64,000 bases of DNA. Origin: Ruminococcus sp. (GTDB lineage: Bacteria; Bacillota; Clostridia; Oscillospirales; Ruminococcaceae). The notes below the pieces were generated by a model. That model saw only the letters and a program-made list of their open reading frames with translations, made no database searches and was not told where the DNA came from. Shown here in pieces: positions 31,983-41,572 of the stretch. The DNA is taken from assembly GCA_017397925.1 (NCBI GenBank), contig JAFQHO010000037.1:62001-126000 (forward strand), read 5' to 3'. The number at the start of each line of letters is the position of its first letter. The first letter of the stretch is position 1. Both the position numbers and the translations under genes were made by a program.

Positions 31983-33376
31983 TATTCTTCTTCCTCCACA
32001 GGGTTATCAATATAATATTGTTCAATTTCAGCCTGTTTAGCTTCGTGTTCTTCAAGAGTTTCGGAGAAGAATGTTTCGTTTGTTCTGATGTTAGCGATGA
32101 AGTAGAAGTTCTTGGTCTTTTTGTTTGTAAGAACAGCGTCAATGGCATCAATACCGGGGTTGGATATAGCTCCCGGAGGAAGTCCCGCGCTCTTGTAGGT
32201 ATCGTATGCGTCTATAATTGTCTGATTGTAGTATTCAATATTCGGGCGGATTGTTTCGTTTGAATAGTTGGAAGTCGGGTCAGACTGGAGCTTGGGGAAT
32301 ATATCGGGATTATCAAGACGATTTCTGAATACAGCGGCAACATCCTTCATATCCTTTGTATTTGCTGCCTCCATCTGGACGATTGAAGCAATTGTGATAA
32401 GCTCGTCAAGTGTGAGGTCAAGTTCCTCCATACGCTCGTAACGTGTGCTGTAGGTCTTTTTGCTTGTGCTGAACTCGCCGTTCATCTTTGTATCAAAGTT
32501 GTAGTAAATCTTCTGACATACTTCCTCAGGTTTGCTGTTTTCGTAGAACAAGTAGGTATCAGGGAATAGATAGCCCTCCATTTTCTGGAATTTTACGGAA
32601 GAATCGCTGGGAAGTCTTTCTTCAAAGTCAATACCGAATCCGCCTGAGTTGAAGTAGAAAATGAAGTCCTCAGCGTCGCAGATATGGTTCATTTCAAGGA
32701 GATTTGCAGCGTCGATAAGTGTAATACCTTCACGGAATGTAATCTCCACTGTTTCACCCATTTCTTCTGTTGGAACTTTGGTAAGCTCGTCAAGAATTGC
32801 TTCATAAGGCATATTTGGGCGTACAAAGTGTTCGCCGACAACGTAAGCTTTTTCATCACCCAGACTTGCAAACAGTTCAAATGCCTTTGCAGATTTGATT
32901 ATTTCATCTTCAAAGAGCATTTGTGCAACTTCAATTGTTGTAGCTCCTTCGGGGATAACAATAACGTGTGTATCCTCGTTTTTGCCTATACCAAGCATAT
33001 CCTTACCGTAACTTATTATTACAATAGAAAGGATTGTGGATATGCCGAAAATAAGCGTTACAAGTATTAGTACTCCCGGCAGACGGCTTATCTGCTTCTT
33101 TTTCTTCTTCTTTTTCTTCTTGCGTCTTGGTGGAGGTGCCTGATTGGCATATCTCATATCCCTCTGGGGGGAATTGTATTGCTGCTGATAATATCCCTGC
33201 GGCATTTCAGCTTCCTCGGGATATTCGTTTGATACTTCCTCATAAACCTGTCTGAAATTGTTATCTTCAATTTCATCAAGTCTATCAGCTGTTTCAAGGG
33301 CATTTTCAAGTCCCTCAGCATCGTTTTCAGCAGCATCATTAAGAATGTCATTGAGAATTTCTTTGTTGTCACTCAT
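31982..33376 (-). CDS. mltG: Endolytic transglycosylase MltG (YceG-like)
   Basis: 464 residues. A cytoplasmic N-terminal region of about 90 residues (acidic, then Gln/Tyr-rich, then a basic run of nine lysines), one membrane helix (about 98-122), and the extracytoplasmic YceG domain with its LysM-like part, followed by SIVQMEAANTKDMKDVAAVFRNRL and LQSDPTSNY, where the Glu of QMEA is the catalytic residue. MltG cuts nascent glycan strands and sets glycan length. The long N-terminal extension is typical of Firmicutes. It overlaps the preceding gene by 8 bases. Confidence 0.94.
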   Translation of the reverse strand: MSDNKEILNDILNDAAENDAEGLENALETADRLDEIEDNNFRQVYEEVSNEYPEEAEMPQGYYQQQYNSPQRDMRYANQAPPPRRKKKKKKKKKQISRLPGVLILVTLIFGISTILSIVIISYGKDMLGIGKNEDTHVIVIPEGATTIEVAQMLFEDEIIKSAKAFELFASLGDEKAYVVGEHFVRPNMPYEAILDELTKVPTEEMGETVEITFREGITLIDAANLLEMNHICDAEDFIFYFNSGGFGIDFEERLPSDSSVKFQKMEGYLFPDTYLFYENSKPEEVCQKIYYNFDTKMNGEFSTSKKTYSTRYERMEELDLTLDELITIASIVQMEAANTKDMKDVAAVFRNRLDNPDIFPKLQSDPTSNYSNETIRPNIEYYNQTIIDAYDTYKSAGLPPGAISNPGIDAIDAVLTNKKTKNFYFIANIRTNETFFSETLEEHEAKQAEIEQYYIDNPVEEEE

Positions 33377-33926
33377 TGCAGAGAACCATCCTTTCTTCTG
33401 TTACAATTGATTTGATTTTTATGTCGTGCTCCATTGTGGGTAAATCATCGGTAATGCATTTTTCATAAGCAAGGGCTATAGTATACACATTCGGATTTTT
33501 TGATAGAAACCTGTCGTAATACCCGCCGCCATAGCCTATTCTCTTGCCGTCTGTTGTAAATGCGAGACCTGGGACAATACATACTGTCTTGTCAGTTATC
33601 TGCGCAATATCCATAATACTTCCTGCAGGCTCAGCAATGCCATATTTGCCGATATGAAGCTCATCTGTTGATTTTACTCTGTAAAAGGTCATTTCGCCGT
33701 CACAGCCGCATCTTGGGTAAGCAATCGGTATGCCGCGTTCAAGAAGTGATTCGGCAAAATCCCAGGTTGAAGGTTCGGAACAGTATGAAGCGAAAAGCAG
33801 GACTGTATCGGCGCTGTTGAATATATCAAGCTCTTTCAGCCTTTCGGTTATAAGAACATCAAATTCTCGACAAGAAGTGTTTTTGCGTATATCAGTAAAG
33901 TGCTGACGGAGTTCTTTTTTAGTCAT
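33369..33926 (-). CDS. 5-formyltetrahydrofolate cyclo-ligase family protein
   Basis: 185 residues from ATG 33926, preceded by AGGTGG; a longer frame upstream overlaps the DJ-1 gene and is not credible. Family marks: KKELRQHF at the start, the ATP-binding RCGCDGEMTFYRV region, and the C-terminal IGYGGGYYDRFL loop. The enzyme converts 5-formyl-THF to 5,10-methenyl-THF and so clears an inhibitory folate; it fits with thyX three genes upstream, both in folate one-carbon use. Confidence 0.93.
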   Translation of the reverse strand: MTKKELRQHFTDIRKNTSCREFDVLITERLKELDIFNSADTVLLFASYCSEPSTWDFAESLLERGIPIAYPRCGCDGEMTFYRVKSTDELHIGKYGIAEPAGSIMDIAQITDKTVCIVPGLAFTTDGKRIGYGGGYYDRFLSKNPNVYTIALAYEKCITDDLPTMEHDIKIKSIVTEERMVLCNE

Positions 33927-33939
33927 AATACCACCTGTT

Positions 33940-34482
33940 TCAGCTGCAGAGTATAGCGTTATACTGTCTTTTACGTTCTGCCTCGGAAACAGCCTTTTCA
34001 ACAAGGGTGAGGGCAAATTCCATAGCTGTTCCTGCACCCCTTGAAGTAATTATATTTCCGTCAATGGCAACAGCTTCATCACCGATAACTGCACCATCAA
34101 GCTGAGTTTCAAAGCCTGTATAGCACACTGCTTTCTTACCATTGAGCAGTCCTTTGTGGCCTAAAATAGAGGGTGCGGCACAGATAGCACCGATAGTGAT
34201 ATTTTTTTCCATACAGAAGTCAATAGCGGCCTGTACATAATCTGACTTTTCAAGATTGAGTGTACCTGGCATACCGCCGGGGAGAATAATCATTTCAAGT
34301 TCATCTGTAAGGGGAGCTTCCTGAGCGATTGTATCAGTTACAACGGGTATTCCGTGGGAGCTAACGATAATATTATCGCCAACACCTACAGTAATAACCT
34401 TTTTTTCGGCACGTCTGAGCAGGTCAACAGGAGTAAGAGCCTCTATTTCCTCAAAACCATTTGCAAGATAAACGTATATCAT
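33940..34482 (-). CDS. DJ-1/PfpI family protein
   Basis: 180 residues from ATG 34482 (GAAAGGA upstream). N-terminal YVYLANGFEEIEALTPVDLLRRA contains the conserved Glu, and ITIGAICAAPSILGHKGLL holds the nucleophilic Cys of the DJ-1 fold (elbow AICAAP). Often annotated as a thiazole-phosphate (ThiJ-like) protein; members include glyoxalase III and chaperone-like proteins. Its exact role is undetermined. It is separated from both neighbours by 13 bases. Confidence 0.93.
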   Translation of the reverse strand: MIYVYLANGFEEIEALTPVDLLRRAEKKVITVGVGDNIIVSSHGIPVVTDTIAQEAPLTDELEMIILPGGMPGTLNLEKSDYVQAAIDFCMEKNITIGAICAAPSILGHKGLLNGKKAVCYTGFETQLDGAVIGDEAVAIDGNIITSRGAGTAMEFALTLVEKAVSEAERKRQYNAILCS

Positions 34483-34495
34483 AATTTTAATCCTT

Positions 34496-35389
34496 TCATT
34501 TGAAATTGACAATATATTTATTTAACAGGAAAACAGGGTGGTATGAAAGTTTTGATTTTCTCAAACCCTCAATTCCTAAATCTTCTTCGCGGTTAATATA
34601 GGTAAATCCCTCTGTGCAGACATTTACGAATTTATTGCATATTCCTGTGTAGATACCATCAAAGCTGCGATCAGCCTTTTCAATGTGTACGCAGAATGTA
34701 TCTGAATTCAGTCTTTCTCCGATAGTCACGGCGGCGATTTTTCCGTCAATTCTGATAATACCGCCATTTAATCCCAATTCTTCAAAGTTGTTGAAGTAGG
34801 TGTTTACAGCATATTGCTCAGCAATGGCAGAATGGTTTGTGCTTTCATCGAATCTGCTGTTGTAATCGGAAACAATAAAGCTTATGCAGTCATCGAAATC
34901 CATTTCAGATATTAGCGAAAACTCACTTTCAATGCGGTTGAATTTGGCAAGATGATTTCGCTTCTGATGAAATTTTTTGCCTTTCAGCTCTGCAAGATCG
35001 GAACGGAGATAAATATAATCAGATCCGTCACGGTCAAGTTCAGCAGAAAATGCATCAGGATAAAGCTCATTGAGCATTTCAAGGGATTTTTCCGTAACTC
35101 CGCATAAACGGAGAGGATAACCATTCTTTTCGCTGAACCGCTTCATTTCTTCTATAACTTCGCGATATCCGCCTTTGCCTGAGGGCAGGATAAATGTGGG
35201 GATATTATCTTCGGTTCCAAAAGCACAGACAATATAGAAATCTTTGTAAAAGCATATCTGTGAATCAGCAAGTCTGCACCAGGCGAGATTATTTGCAAAG
35301 CTGTATTCACAGCCTCTGAAATCTGAAAAAGCAAGGAGTTTATTGACTTTATCCCTATCATTCAGCGTTATTCTGCGAAATTCAAGCAT
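34496..35389 (-). CDS. DUF2156 domain protein (phosphatidylglycerol lysyltransferase C-terminal-like)
   Basis: 297 residues without membrane helices. The sequence fits the soluble GNAT-like aminoacyltransferase module of MprF-type proteins: KFHQKRNHLAKFNR, then a central GGIIRIDGKIAAVTIGERL and C-terminal YINREEDLGIEGLRKSKLSYHP. Stand-alone DUF2156 proteins are common in Clostridia and their acceptor is not known. It overlaps thyX by 8 bases. Confidence 0.88.
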   Translation of the reverse strand: MLEFRRITLNDRDKVNKLLAFSDFRGCEYSFANNLAWCRLADSQICFYKDFYIVCAFGTEDNIPTFILPSGKGGYREVIEEMKRFSEKNGYPLRLCGVTEKSLEMLNELYPDAFSAELDRDGSDYIYLRSDLAELKGKKFHQKRNHLAKFNRIESEFSLISEMDFDDCISFIVSDYNSRFDESTNHSAIAEQYAVNTYFNNFEELGLNGGIIRIDGKIAAVTIGERLNSDTFCVHIEKADRSFDGIYTGICNKFVNVCTEGFTYINREEDLGIEGLRKSKLSYHPVFLLNKYIVNFK

Positions 35390-36173
35390 CAGCGCAATCC
35401 TTTATAAACTGAGCGAAATATTCCTTGACTTCCTTAGCTTTACCGCAGGTCATTTTACCCTCGGGGCAAATGCCTTTTGCAACGCAAGAGGGGCCTGCAT
35501 ATCTGAAAATATTCGGAGCTGCCTGCAAGCAGAGTTTCAGCATTTCATTGGCAACAGCACGTATTTCCCATTGTGCACGATTGCAGCAGCGGTGACGGAA
35601 AAAGTTGAAAAGTGAACGTACATTCATTGTAACGACAATTTTCGTTTCGCAGGCATTTGGCAAGATAAAACGCGCGTCCTCATTGGCAAGCTTGCGTGCC
35701 TTTGATATGGCAGATCTTTCGTCAAGTCCTTCTGCCATAAAGCTTTTTGTATGAGTTTCTGTTAGAATATCAGCTATTTTATCATAGCTTTCGGATATAA
35801 GCTTAATTGCACGGTCAAATTCAGCTTTTGCCTCTGGATTTTTTTCAATTGCAGGAGGCGTTATAAACTCAAAGCCGTTTTCGTTGACATATCGTTGGCT
35901 TTTTTGAGAATATGAAGCGATACGGTGGCGTACAAGCTGATGTGAGCAGGCACGGGATATCCCCTCAATGCCAAAAGTGAAGCTTACGTGTTCTAAAACG
36001 CTTTCGTGACCGATAGAAACAAGCATATTGATGAAATCTGCAATTTTTTCATCTGTAAGACCATCACGGAGTGAAGCAATATCGCTGCTTGAATAACAAA
36101 GCTTTGCAGCTGTGGCAACGGTTTTCTCAGCGTCAGGAGTATGTGCAAGCAGGGTTACGTTTATTTCAGACAT
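35382..36173 (-). CDS. thyX: Flavin-dependent thymidylate synthase ThyX
   Basis: 263 residues from ATG 36173 (GAGG seven bases upstream; an in-frame TTG six bases earlier is rejected). The ThyX motif RHRxxSxxxxSxR is present as RHRIASYSQKSQRY near residue 79, and the C-terminal FRHRCCNRAQWEIR gives the second flavin/dUMP-binding segment. It makes dTMP from dUMP using methylene-THF and NAD(P)H through FAD. It leads the six-gene operon down to 30756. Confidence 0.96.
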   Translation of the reverse strand: MSEINVTLLAHTPDAEKTVATAAKLCYSSSDIASLRDGLTDEKIADFINMLVSIGHESVLEHVSFTFGIEGISRACSHQLVRHRIASYSQKSQRYVNENGFEFITPPAIEKNPEAKAEFDRAIKLISESYDKIADILTETHTKSFMAEGLDERSAISKARKLANEDARFILPNACETKIVVTMNVRSLFNFFRHRCCNRAQWEIRAVANEMLKLCLQAAPNIFRYAGPSCVAKGICPEGKMTCGKAKEVKEYFAQFIKDCADA

Positions 36174-36212
36174 AATCAAACCTCATAAATCAGTGAAATG
36201 ACATATATTATT

Positions 36213-36241
36213 ATTGTACCATTTTTTTGTTTTATAGTCAA
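36213..36241 (-). promoter_or_regulatory. Promoter of the thyX operon
   Basis: Minus-strand TTGACT (36241-36236), 17 bases, TACAAT (36218-36213). Confidence 0.75.
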
Positions 36242-36344
36242 GAGAAAAACGCTAAAAAACATATATAAGGTATAGTTTCTGTTAAAATGCACAGGATTTT
36301 ACCCTGTTAATGAAAAAAAGTCGGAAGAGAAATTGCAGAAAATA

Positions 36345-36373
36345 TTGTAAAACACAGGAAAATATGGTATAAT
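36345..36373 (+). promoter_or_regulatory. Promoter of the helicase gene
   Basis: TTGTAA (36345-36350), 17 bases, TATAAT (36368-36373), 38 bases before ATG 36412. Confidence 0.75.
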
Positions 36374-36411
36374 AAATTATGTATGTTTAGTTTTGCGATC
36401 AGAGGTGTGAT

Positions 36412-39400
36412 ATGGACAGTTTAATTACAATCGGCTGTGAAGCGGTAAAACAGATTAATTTTGCTATGCAGCAGAATTATATTCCTGTATTCCGCAGCAT
36501 CACAATAAGTAATAACAGCAGCGGAGATTTGCACAACCTCCGTTTGAAGATAACATTTGAACCTGCATTTGCGGCTGGGTATGAGGTTACAGTTGATATA
36601 CCGGCAGGGGAGACAGTTGAAATATCACCTGTAAATATTGTTTTACATCCCGAATACCTTTTCGGCCTTACAGAGAAAATCGTTGGATGTGTTACAGTTG
36701 AGGCTGTCTGCGGAGAAGAAATTATATGCCGTGTTACGGACAATATGGAGCTTCTTGCCTATGATCAGTGGACAGGGTCACTGCTTATGCCTGAAATGAT
36801 AGGTGCATTTTTAACGCCTAATCATCCTAAAATATCTGAGGTTATTTCAAAGGCTTCAGGGTATCTTAATAAATGGTGTGGTGATCCGTCTTTTACAGGA
36901 TATCAGAGTAAAAGCTCAAATGTGGTTAAATTGCAGATAGCATCAGTTTATGCAGCATTGCAGGCTGAAAACATCGCCTATACACCGCCTCCTGCAAGCT
37001 ATGAAACGGCTCAGAGAGTGCGGCTTCCGGACAATGTGCTTCTGTCTAAGAGCGGAACCTGTCTTGACCTTGCTGTGCTTTATTGTTCCTGTCTTGAATA
37101 TATCGGACTTAATCCGATGATTATTGTTACTGATGGACACGCATTTGCGGGCTGCTGGCTTGAAGAACAGTCATTTCCTGACTGTATACAGTATGATTAT
37201 TCTGCAATTTCGAAGCGGACTGCAAAGGGCGTAGATGTAATTTCCGTTGTTGAGTGTACAGACTTCACTGCAGGAGCTGCTGTGGATTTTGATACAGCGG
37301 AAGCTCACGGAATTTCAAAGCTTACACCAGAAAAGTTCGCATATGCAGTTGATATAAAGCGTACAAGAATAAGCGGTATTCGACCGATGCCTTCACGTAT
37401 AGCCGAAGCAGGTATATTCAGAGCTGTTGACTATGGTGAGCGAAAGAAATCTGATATAACAAATGCTCCAAATGAAATAGTTTCTGTGGGTGATATCCGA
37501 CTTGATGTTCCTGTTGAGGGGCTTACAAAGCAGAAAATGTGGGAGAGAAGGCTTCTTGATTTAAGTCTCCGTAATAGTCTGCTTAATTTCCGTTGTACTT
37601 CGTCAAGTGTTAAGATAATAACTGCCGATTTAAGCCGTCTGGAGGACGAGCTTTCCGAGGGCGGTGAATTCAGCGTATGTGCTGCACCTGCTGATGAATT
37701 TCTGAAAACAGCAGATGAAAAACTATTTGCTCTTGAAAATGACAGAGAGCATATAAACGCTATTGCAGAGGAAGAATTGAAAAATCATCGTCTGCGTACA
37801 TATTTGTCGGAATCTGAGCTTGAAAAGGCTATGGCAAAGCTGCGCCGTCAGGCGAAGGTAAGCCTTGAAGAAAACGGTGCAAATACCATATATCTTGCTC
37901 TTGGTTTTCTTGAATGGTACGAAACGGACAGAAGTGAAAAACCGAGATATGCCCCCCTTGTGCTTGTTCCAGTGAATATAACACGAAAGATTCAGGATAG
38001 AATGTATACCATAAAGCCTCGTGATGAGGTTGTGCAGATTAATATAACGCTTCTTGAAATGCTGCGGCAGAACTACGGTATAGATATAGGGCTCAATCAG
38101 CTTCCAGAGGACGAGAGGGGAGTAGACATTCCGTTTATTTTCAGCGTTATACGTCAGGCAGTTATGGCGAATCCTCGCTGGGATGTCAAAGAGCTTGCTT
38201 TTATCGGGCAATTTTCTTTCAGCCGATTTATTATGTGGAACGATATCTGCAACCGTTCTGATGACCTTATAAAAAATAAGGTTGTAGCAAGTCTTGTATC
38301 GGGTAAAAAGGAATGGTCAGAGGGCAGTTTATCCGTAACTCCTTTGGAGCTTGATGAAAACGTAATGCCTTCTGAGCTTGCGGTTCCGCTATCTGCGGAT
38401 TCATCTCAGCTTGCGGCGGTGTATGCTGCAAACCAGGGCAAAAGCTTTGTGCTTCACGGCCCGCCGGGAACAGGAAAATCTCAGACAATTACAAATATAA
38501 TTGCAAATGCACTTTATCACGATAAAACTGTGTTGTTTGTAGCTGAAAAAATGGCAGCTCTTGAAGTTGTGCAGAAACGACTTGAAAAGCTTGGACTTGC
38601 ACCATTCTGTCTTGAACTTCATTCAAATAAATCTCGTAAAAGGGATGTTCTCAATCAGCTTGACAATGTGCTGAGTACAAGCAAAAATGCCTCATCTGCA
38701 GAGTATTCGGCAGAGGCTGAAAGAGTGGCTTCTCTGCGCCGTGAACTTAATACGGCGGCAAAGGAAATACACAAAAAAAGAAACTATGGTATGTCTCTTT
38801 ACGAGACTGTAGTAAAATATGAGAAAAATGCCGAATACGGCGGAAAGCTGAAATTCTCCGATGAATTTCTCAGTTCAGTAACCAAAGAAAGCCTTGCACA
38901 GTGTATAGATGAACTTGAAAAGCTTGCGGCGGCAGGAAAGTCTTTCGGAGATGTCAGCGGAACATCATTGAAATGCTGTAAACTGAGGGAATATAATCCC
39001 ACAATACGCGAAAGCATTTTGCTGGAATTGAATAAGCTTGCAGAAAGCCTTAACGAAATAAATTCCGAAATAACGTATCTTTCTGATATTTCGGGGGAAA
39101 ATGATGTAGACTATGCACATACTGAGGCTGTGTCTGCTATTCTTGAAACGTCACTTTATGAAGGGGATATACTCCCTCAGGTGGTGTACGGCGAAGGCTG
39201 GGACAGAGTGGCAGAAACTGTAAAAGCACTTATATCAAGTGGCAAAGAGCAGAAAAGTGTGAAATTCGAAATCCTTTCGCAGTTTGAGCAGTCAGTTTTC
39301 GGGTTTGACAGCGGAAATGCCCTTGCAGAGTGGAAAATCGCACAAAGCAGCTGGATTATTCCAAAGCTTATGAAAAGCGGAAAGCTTGTGAAATCCCTTA

Positions 39401-41562
39401 ATGCTCACGCTAAATCTGCTGAAACCGTTACAAAGGAAAATTTCGGGGAATACTGTGATAAGCTGAATAGATTTAAGACTCTTACGGAAGCTGTAAACAA
39501 TATTCCTGCAGCAATCGCTGAAATATTCAGCAGCCACACAGGCTTGCTTATGGGAGAAAATACAGACTGGGACGCAGCTGAAAAAGCTGTTGTAATTTCA
39601 GAAAAGCTGCGTTCTGAAATGGAAAAAGGTCCCTTTGATACAGCGGAAAAACAGCATATTTCGCAGCGTGTGGCCGACCTGTTCGGTACTGCGCAGAGAA
39701 AAGCTGAAAATAGGGCAAAAGCCGAATTATTCATAGAAAAATATAATGTAATCTGTGATATTTTAATGGTGCTTGAAGAAAAATATGCTGTTTCACCAGA
39801 TAAAATTTACGGTGATAACTGGATTGTCAATACAAAAGGGCAGATAAGCAGTATTATTTCTGAATTATCGATGCTCAAAGAATGGACGGGTATTATGGCG
39901 CTATGCCGCCGTCTTGAGGAATACGGCATCGGAAATGCAGTAAAAGCTTATCTTGACGGAGAAATTCCCTCCGATAACCTTGCAAAAGCATTTGAATGCG
40001 ATATATGCCGCGGATTTGCGGTTAAAACTATAATGGAAAATCCTGCTCTTGCGGAGTTCCAGGGTTCACTTTTTGAGGAAACTATAAGGAAATTTGATAC
40101 TGAGCTTGAAAAATTCCGTCGACTTACAATTGAGGAACTTACAGCAAGGCTTTCTGCAAAAATTCCGGACAGCGAAACAGCCGATGATGAAGTGGCAATA
40201 CTGAAAAAGGCAATAAAGAATGGCGGCAGGGGAATGTCAATACGTCGGCTCTTTGAGAGCATACCGGCACTTTTGAGAAGAATATGCCCTGTAATGTTGA
40301 TGAGCCCCATATCTGTTGCACAATACATTGACCCTGCATATCCGAAATTTGACTTTGTAATATTTGACGAAGCTTCACAGCTTCCCACCTGCGAAGCTGT
40401 AGGAGCTGTTTCACGAGGCGAAAATGTAATTATTTCAGGCGATCCGAAACAGCTTCCGCCTACAAGCTTTTTTGCAGCCTCCCACACCGACGAGGACAAT
40501 ATTGAAAATGAGGATTTAGAAAGTCTTCTTGATGACTGCCTTGCATTGTCAATGCCCGGAGAGCATCTGCTATGGCATTACCGTTCACGTCACGAGAGCC
40601 TTATTGCCTACAGCAACGCCAAATATTACGGAAATAAGCTGTATACATTCCCTTCGGCGGACAACAGGGTATCAAAGGTTACACATATAGCCGTTGACGG
40701 ATATTACGACAGAAGCAAGACGAGAACGAATAAAGCAGAGGCACAGGCTGTAGTTAACGAAATTGTCCGTCGACTTAGAGATGAGGAACTTAGAAAAGAA
40801 AGTATTGGTGTTGTTACATTCAGTATGCCACAGCAGAACCTCATTGATGATATGCTGGCGGAGGAATACAGAAAAGAGCCACAGCTTGAAAAAATCGCCG
40901 AGGAAATGTCAGAGCCTATAATTATCAAAAATCTTGAAAATGTACAAGGTGACGAACGTGATGTTATTATGTTCTCTATCGGTTATGGTCCCGATAAGGA
41001 CGGAAAGCTGTCAATGAACTTCGGACCGCTCAACAGGGACGGCGGCTGGAGACGACTTAACGTAGCGATTACGAGAGCAAGAAAGCGTATGCTTGTATTT
41101 TCCGTTATTACTTCGGATATGATAAATTTGAACAGTACACGCTCCGAAGGTGTTGAAGGACTTAAAGGCTTCCTCAAATTTGCGGAGCAGGGCGGCGGAA
41201 TTGCAGTAAAAGCAGGAAATACGAGAGTATCAGCCGAGGGCTTTGAGCTTCTTGTGGCTGAAGAACTGCGGAAACGCGGATATAACGTTGATTGTTCCGT
41301 TGGCTGTTCCGATTTCAAGGTGGATATAGCCGTATCTCATCCCGACGATGAGGAAAGATACATCCTTGGAATATTCTGCGGTACAAAGTCAAATTATGAA
41401 AGCTCAACGGCAGAGGACAGATACATTTCACAGTGTAGTGTTCTTCGCGGTCTTGGCTGGGAAACGATGAATATTCATATCCTTGACTGGCTTGACAACA
41501 AGGAAAAGGTATTGGAACGTATAGAAAACAGGATTGCGGAAATCCTTAAAAATACGGTATAA
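36412..41562 (+). CDS. Giant DUF4011 superfamily 1 helicase with transglutaminase-like N-terminus and nuclease-like C-terminus
   Basis: 1716 residues. Residues 1-120 look like a beta-sandwich; about 190-255 carry a transglutaminase-like Cys...His pattern (SGTCLDLAVLY and DGHAFAGCW). Around 370-560 is a DUF4011-like region (WERRLLDLSLRNSLLNFR). The SF1 helicase core follows: Walker A GPPGTGKSQT near 683, Walker B FDEASQ near 1318, GDPKQLPP, VQGDERD and NVAITRARKR. The last 100 residues resemble a Vsr/DUF559-type nuclease (GFELLVAEELRKRGY, KVDIAV), but the expected GIECDG core reads GIFCGT. Its cellular role is not established; the domain mix suggests nucleic-acid surveillance or defence. It is 10 bases upstream of murT and may be cotranscribed with it. 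Confidence 0.85.
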   Translation: MDSLITIGCEAVKQINFAMQQNYIPVFRSITISNNSSGDLHNLRLKITFEPAFAAGYEVTVDIPAGETVEISPVNIVLHPEYLFGLTEKIVGCVTVEAVCGEEIICRVTDNMELLAYDQWTGSLLMPEMIGAFLTPNHPKISEVISKASGYLNKWCGDPSFTGYQSKSSNVVKLQIASVYAALQAENIAYTPPPASYETAQRVRLPDNVLLSKSGTCLDLAVLYCSCLEYIGLNPMIIVTDGHAFAGCWLEEQSFPDCIQYDYSAISKRTAKGVDVISVVECTDFTAGAAVDFDTAEAHGISKLTPEKFAYAVDIKRTRISGIRPMPSRIAEAGIFRAVDYGERKKSDITNAPNEIVSVGDIRLDVPVEGLTKQKMWERRLLDLSLRNSLLNFRCTSSSVKIITADLSRLEDELSEGGEFSVCAAPADEFLKTADEKLFALENDREHINAIAEEELKNHRLRTYLSESELEKAMAKLRRQAKVSLEENGANTIYLALGFLEWYETDRSEKPRYAPLVLVPVNITRKIQDRMYTIKPRDEVVQINITLLEMLRQNYGIDIGLNQLPEDERGVDIPFIFSVIRQAVMANPRWDVKELAFIGQFSFSRFIMWNDICNRSDDLIKNKVVASLVSGKKEWSEGSLSVTPLELDENVMPSELAVPLSADSSQLAAVYAANQGKSFVLHGPPGTGKSQTITNIIANALYHDKTVLFVAEKMAALEVVQKRLEKLGLAPFCLELHSNKSRKRDVLNQLDNVLSTSKNASSAEYSAEAERVASLRRELNTAAKEIHKKRNYGMSLYETVVKYEKNAEYGGKLKFSDEFLSSVTKESLAQCIDELEKLAAAGKSFGDVSGTSLKCCKLREYNPTIRESILLELNKLAESLNEINSEITYLSDISGENDVDYAHTEAVSAILETSLYEGDILPQVVYGEGWDRVAETVKALISSGKEQKSVKFEILSQFEQSVFGFDSGNALAEWKIAQSSWIIPKLMKSGKLVKSLNAHAKSAETVTKENFGEYCDKLNRFKTLTEAVNNIPAAIAEIFSSHTGLLMGENTDWDAAEKAVVISEKLRSEMEKGPFDTAEKQHISQRVADLFGTAQRKAENRAKAELFIEKYNVICDILMVLEEKYAVSPDKIYGDNWIVNTKGQISSIISELSMLKEWTGIMALCRRLEEYGIGNAVKAYLDGEIPSDNLAKAFECDICRGFAVKTIMENPALAEFQGSLFEETIRKFDTELEKFRRLTIEELTARLSAKIPDSETADDEVAILKKAIKNGGRGMSIRRLFESIPALLRRICPVMLMSPISVAQYIDPAYPKFDFVIFDEASQLPTCEAVGAVSRGENVIISGDPKQLPPTSFFAASHTDEDNIENEDLESLLDDCLALSMPGEHLLWHYRSRHESLIAYSNAKYYGNKLYTFPSADNRVSKVTHIAVDGYYDRSKTRTNKAEAQAVVNEIVRRLRDEELRKESIGVVTFSMPQQNLIDDMLAEEYRKEPQLEKIAEEMSEPIIIKNLENVQGDERDVIMFSIGYGPDKDGKLSMNFGPLNRDGGWRRLNVAITRARKRMLVFSVITSDMINLNSTRSEGVEGLKGFLKFAEQGGGIAVKAGNTRVSAEGFELLVAEELRKRGYNVDCSVGCSDFKVDIAVSHPDDEERYILGIFCGTKSNYESSTAEDRYISQCSVLRGLGWETMNIHILDWLDNKEKVLERIENRIAEILKNTV

Positions 41563-41572
41563 GGAGAAAAAG

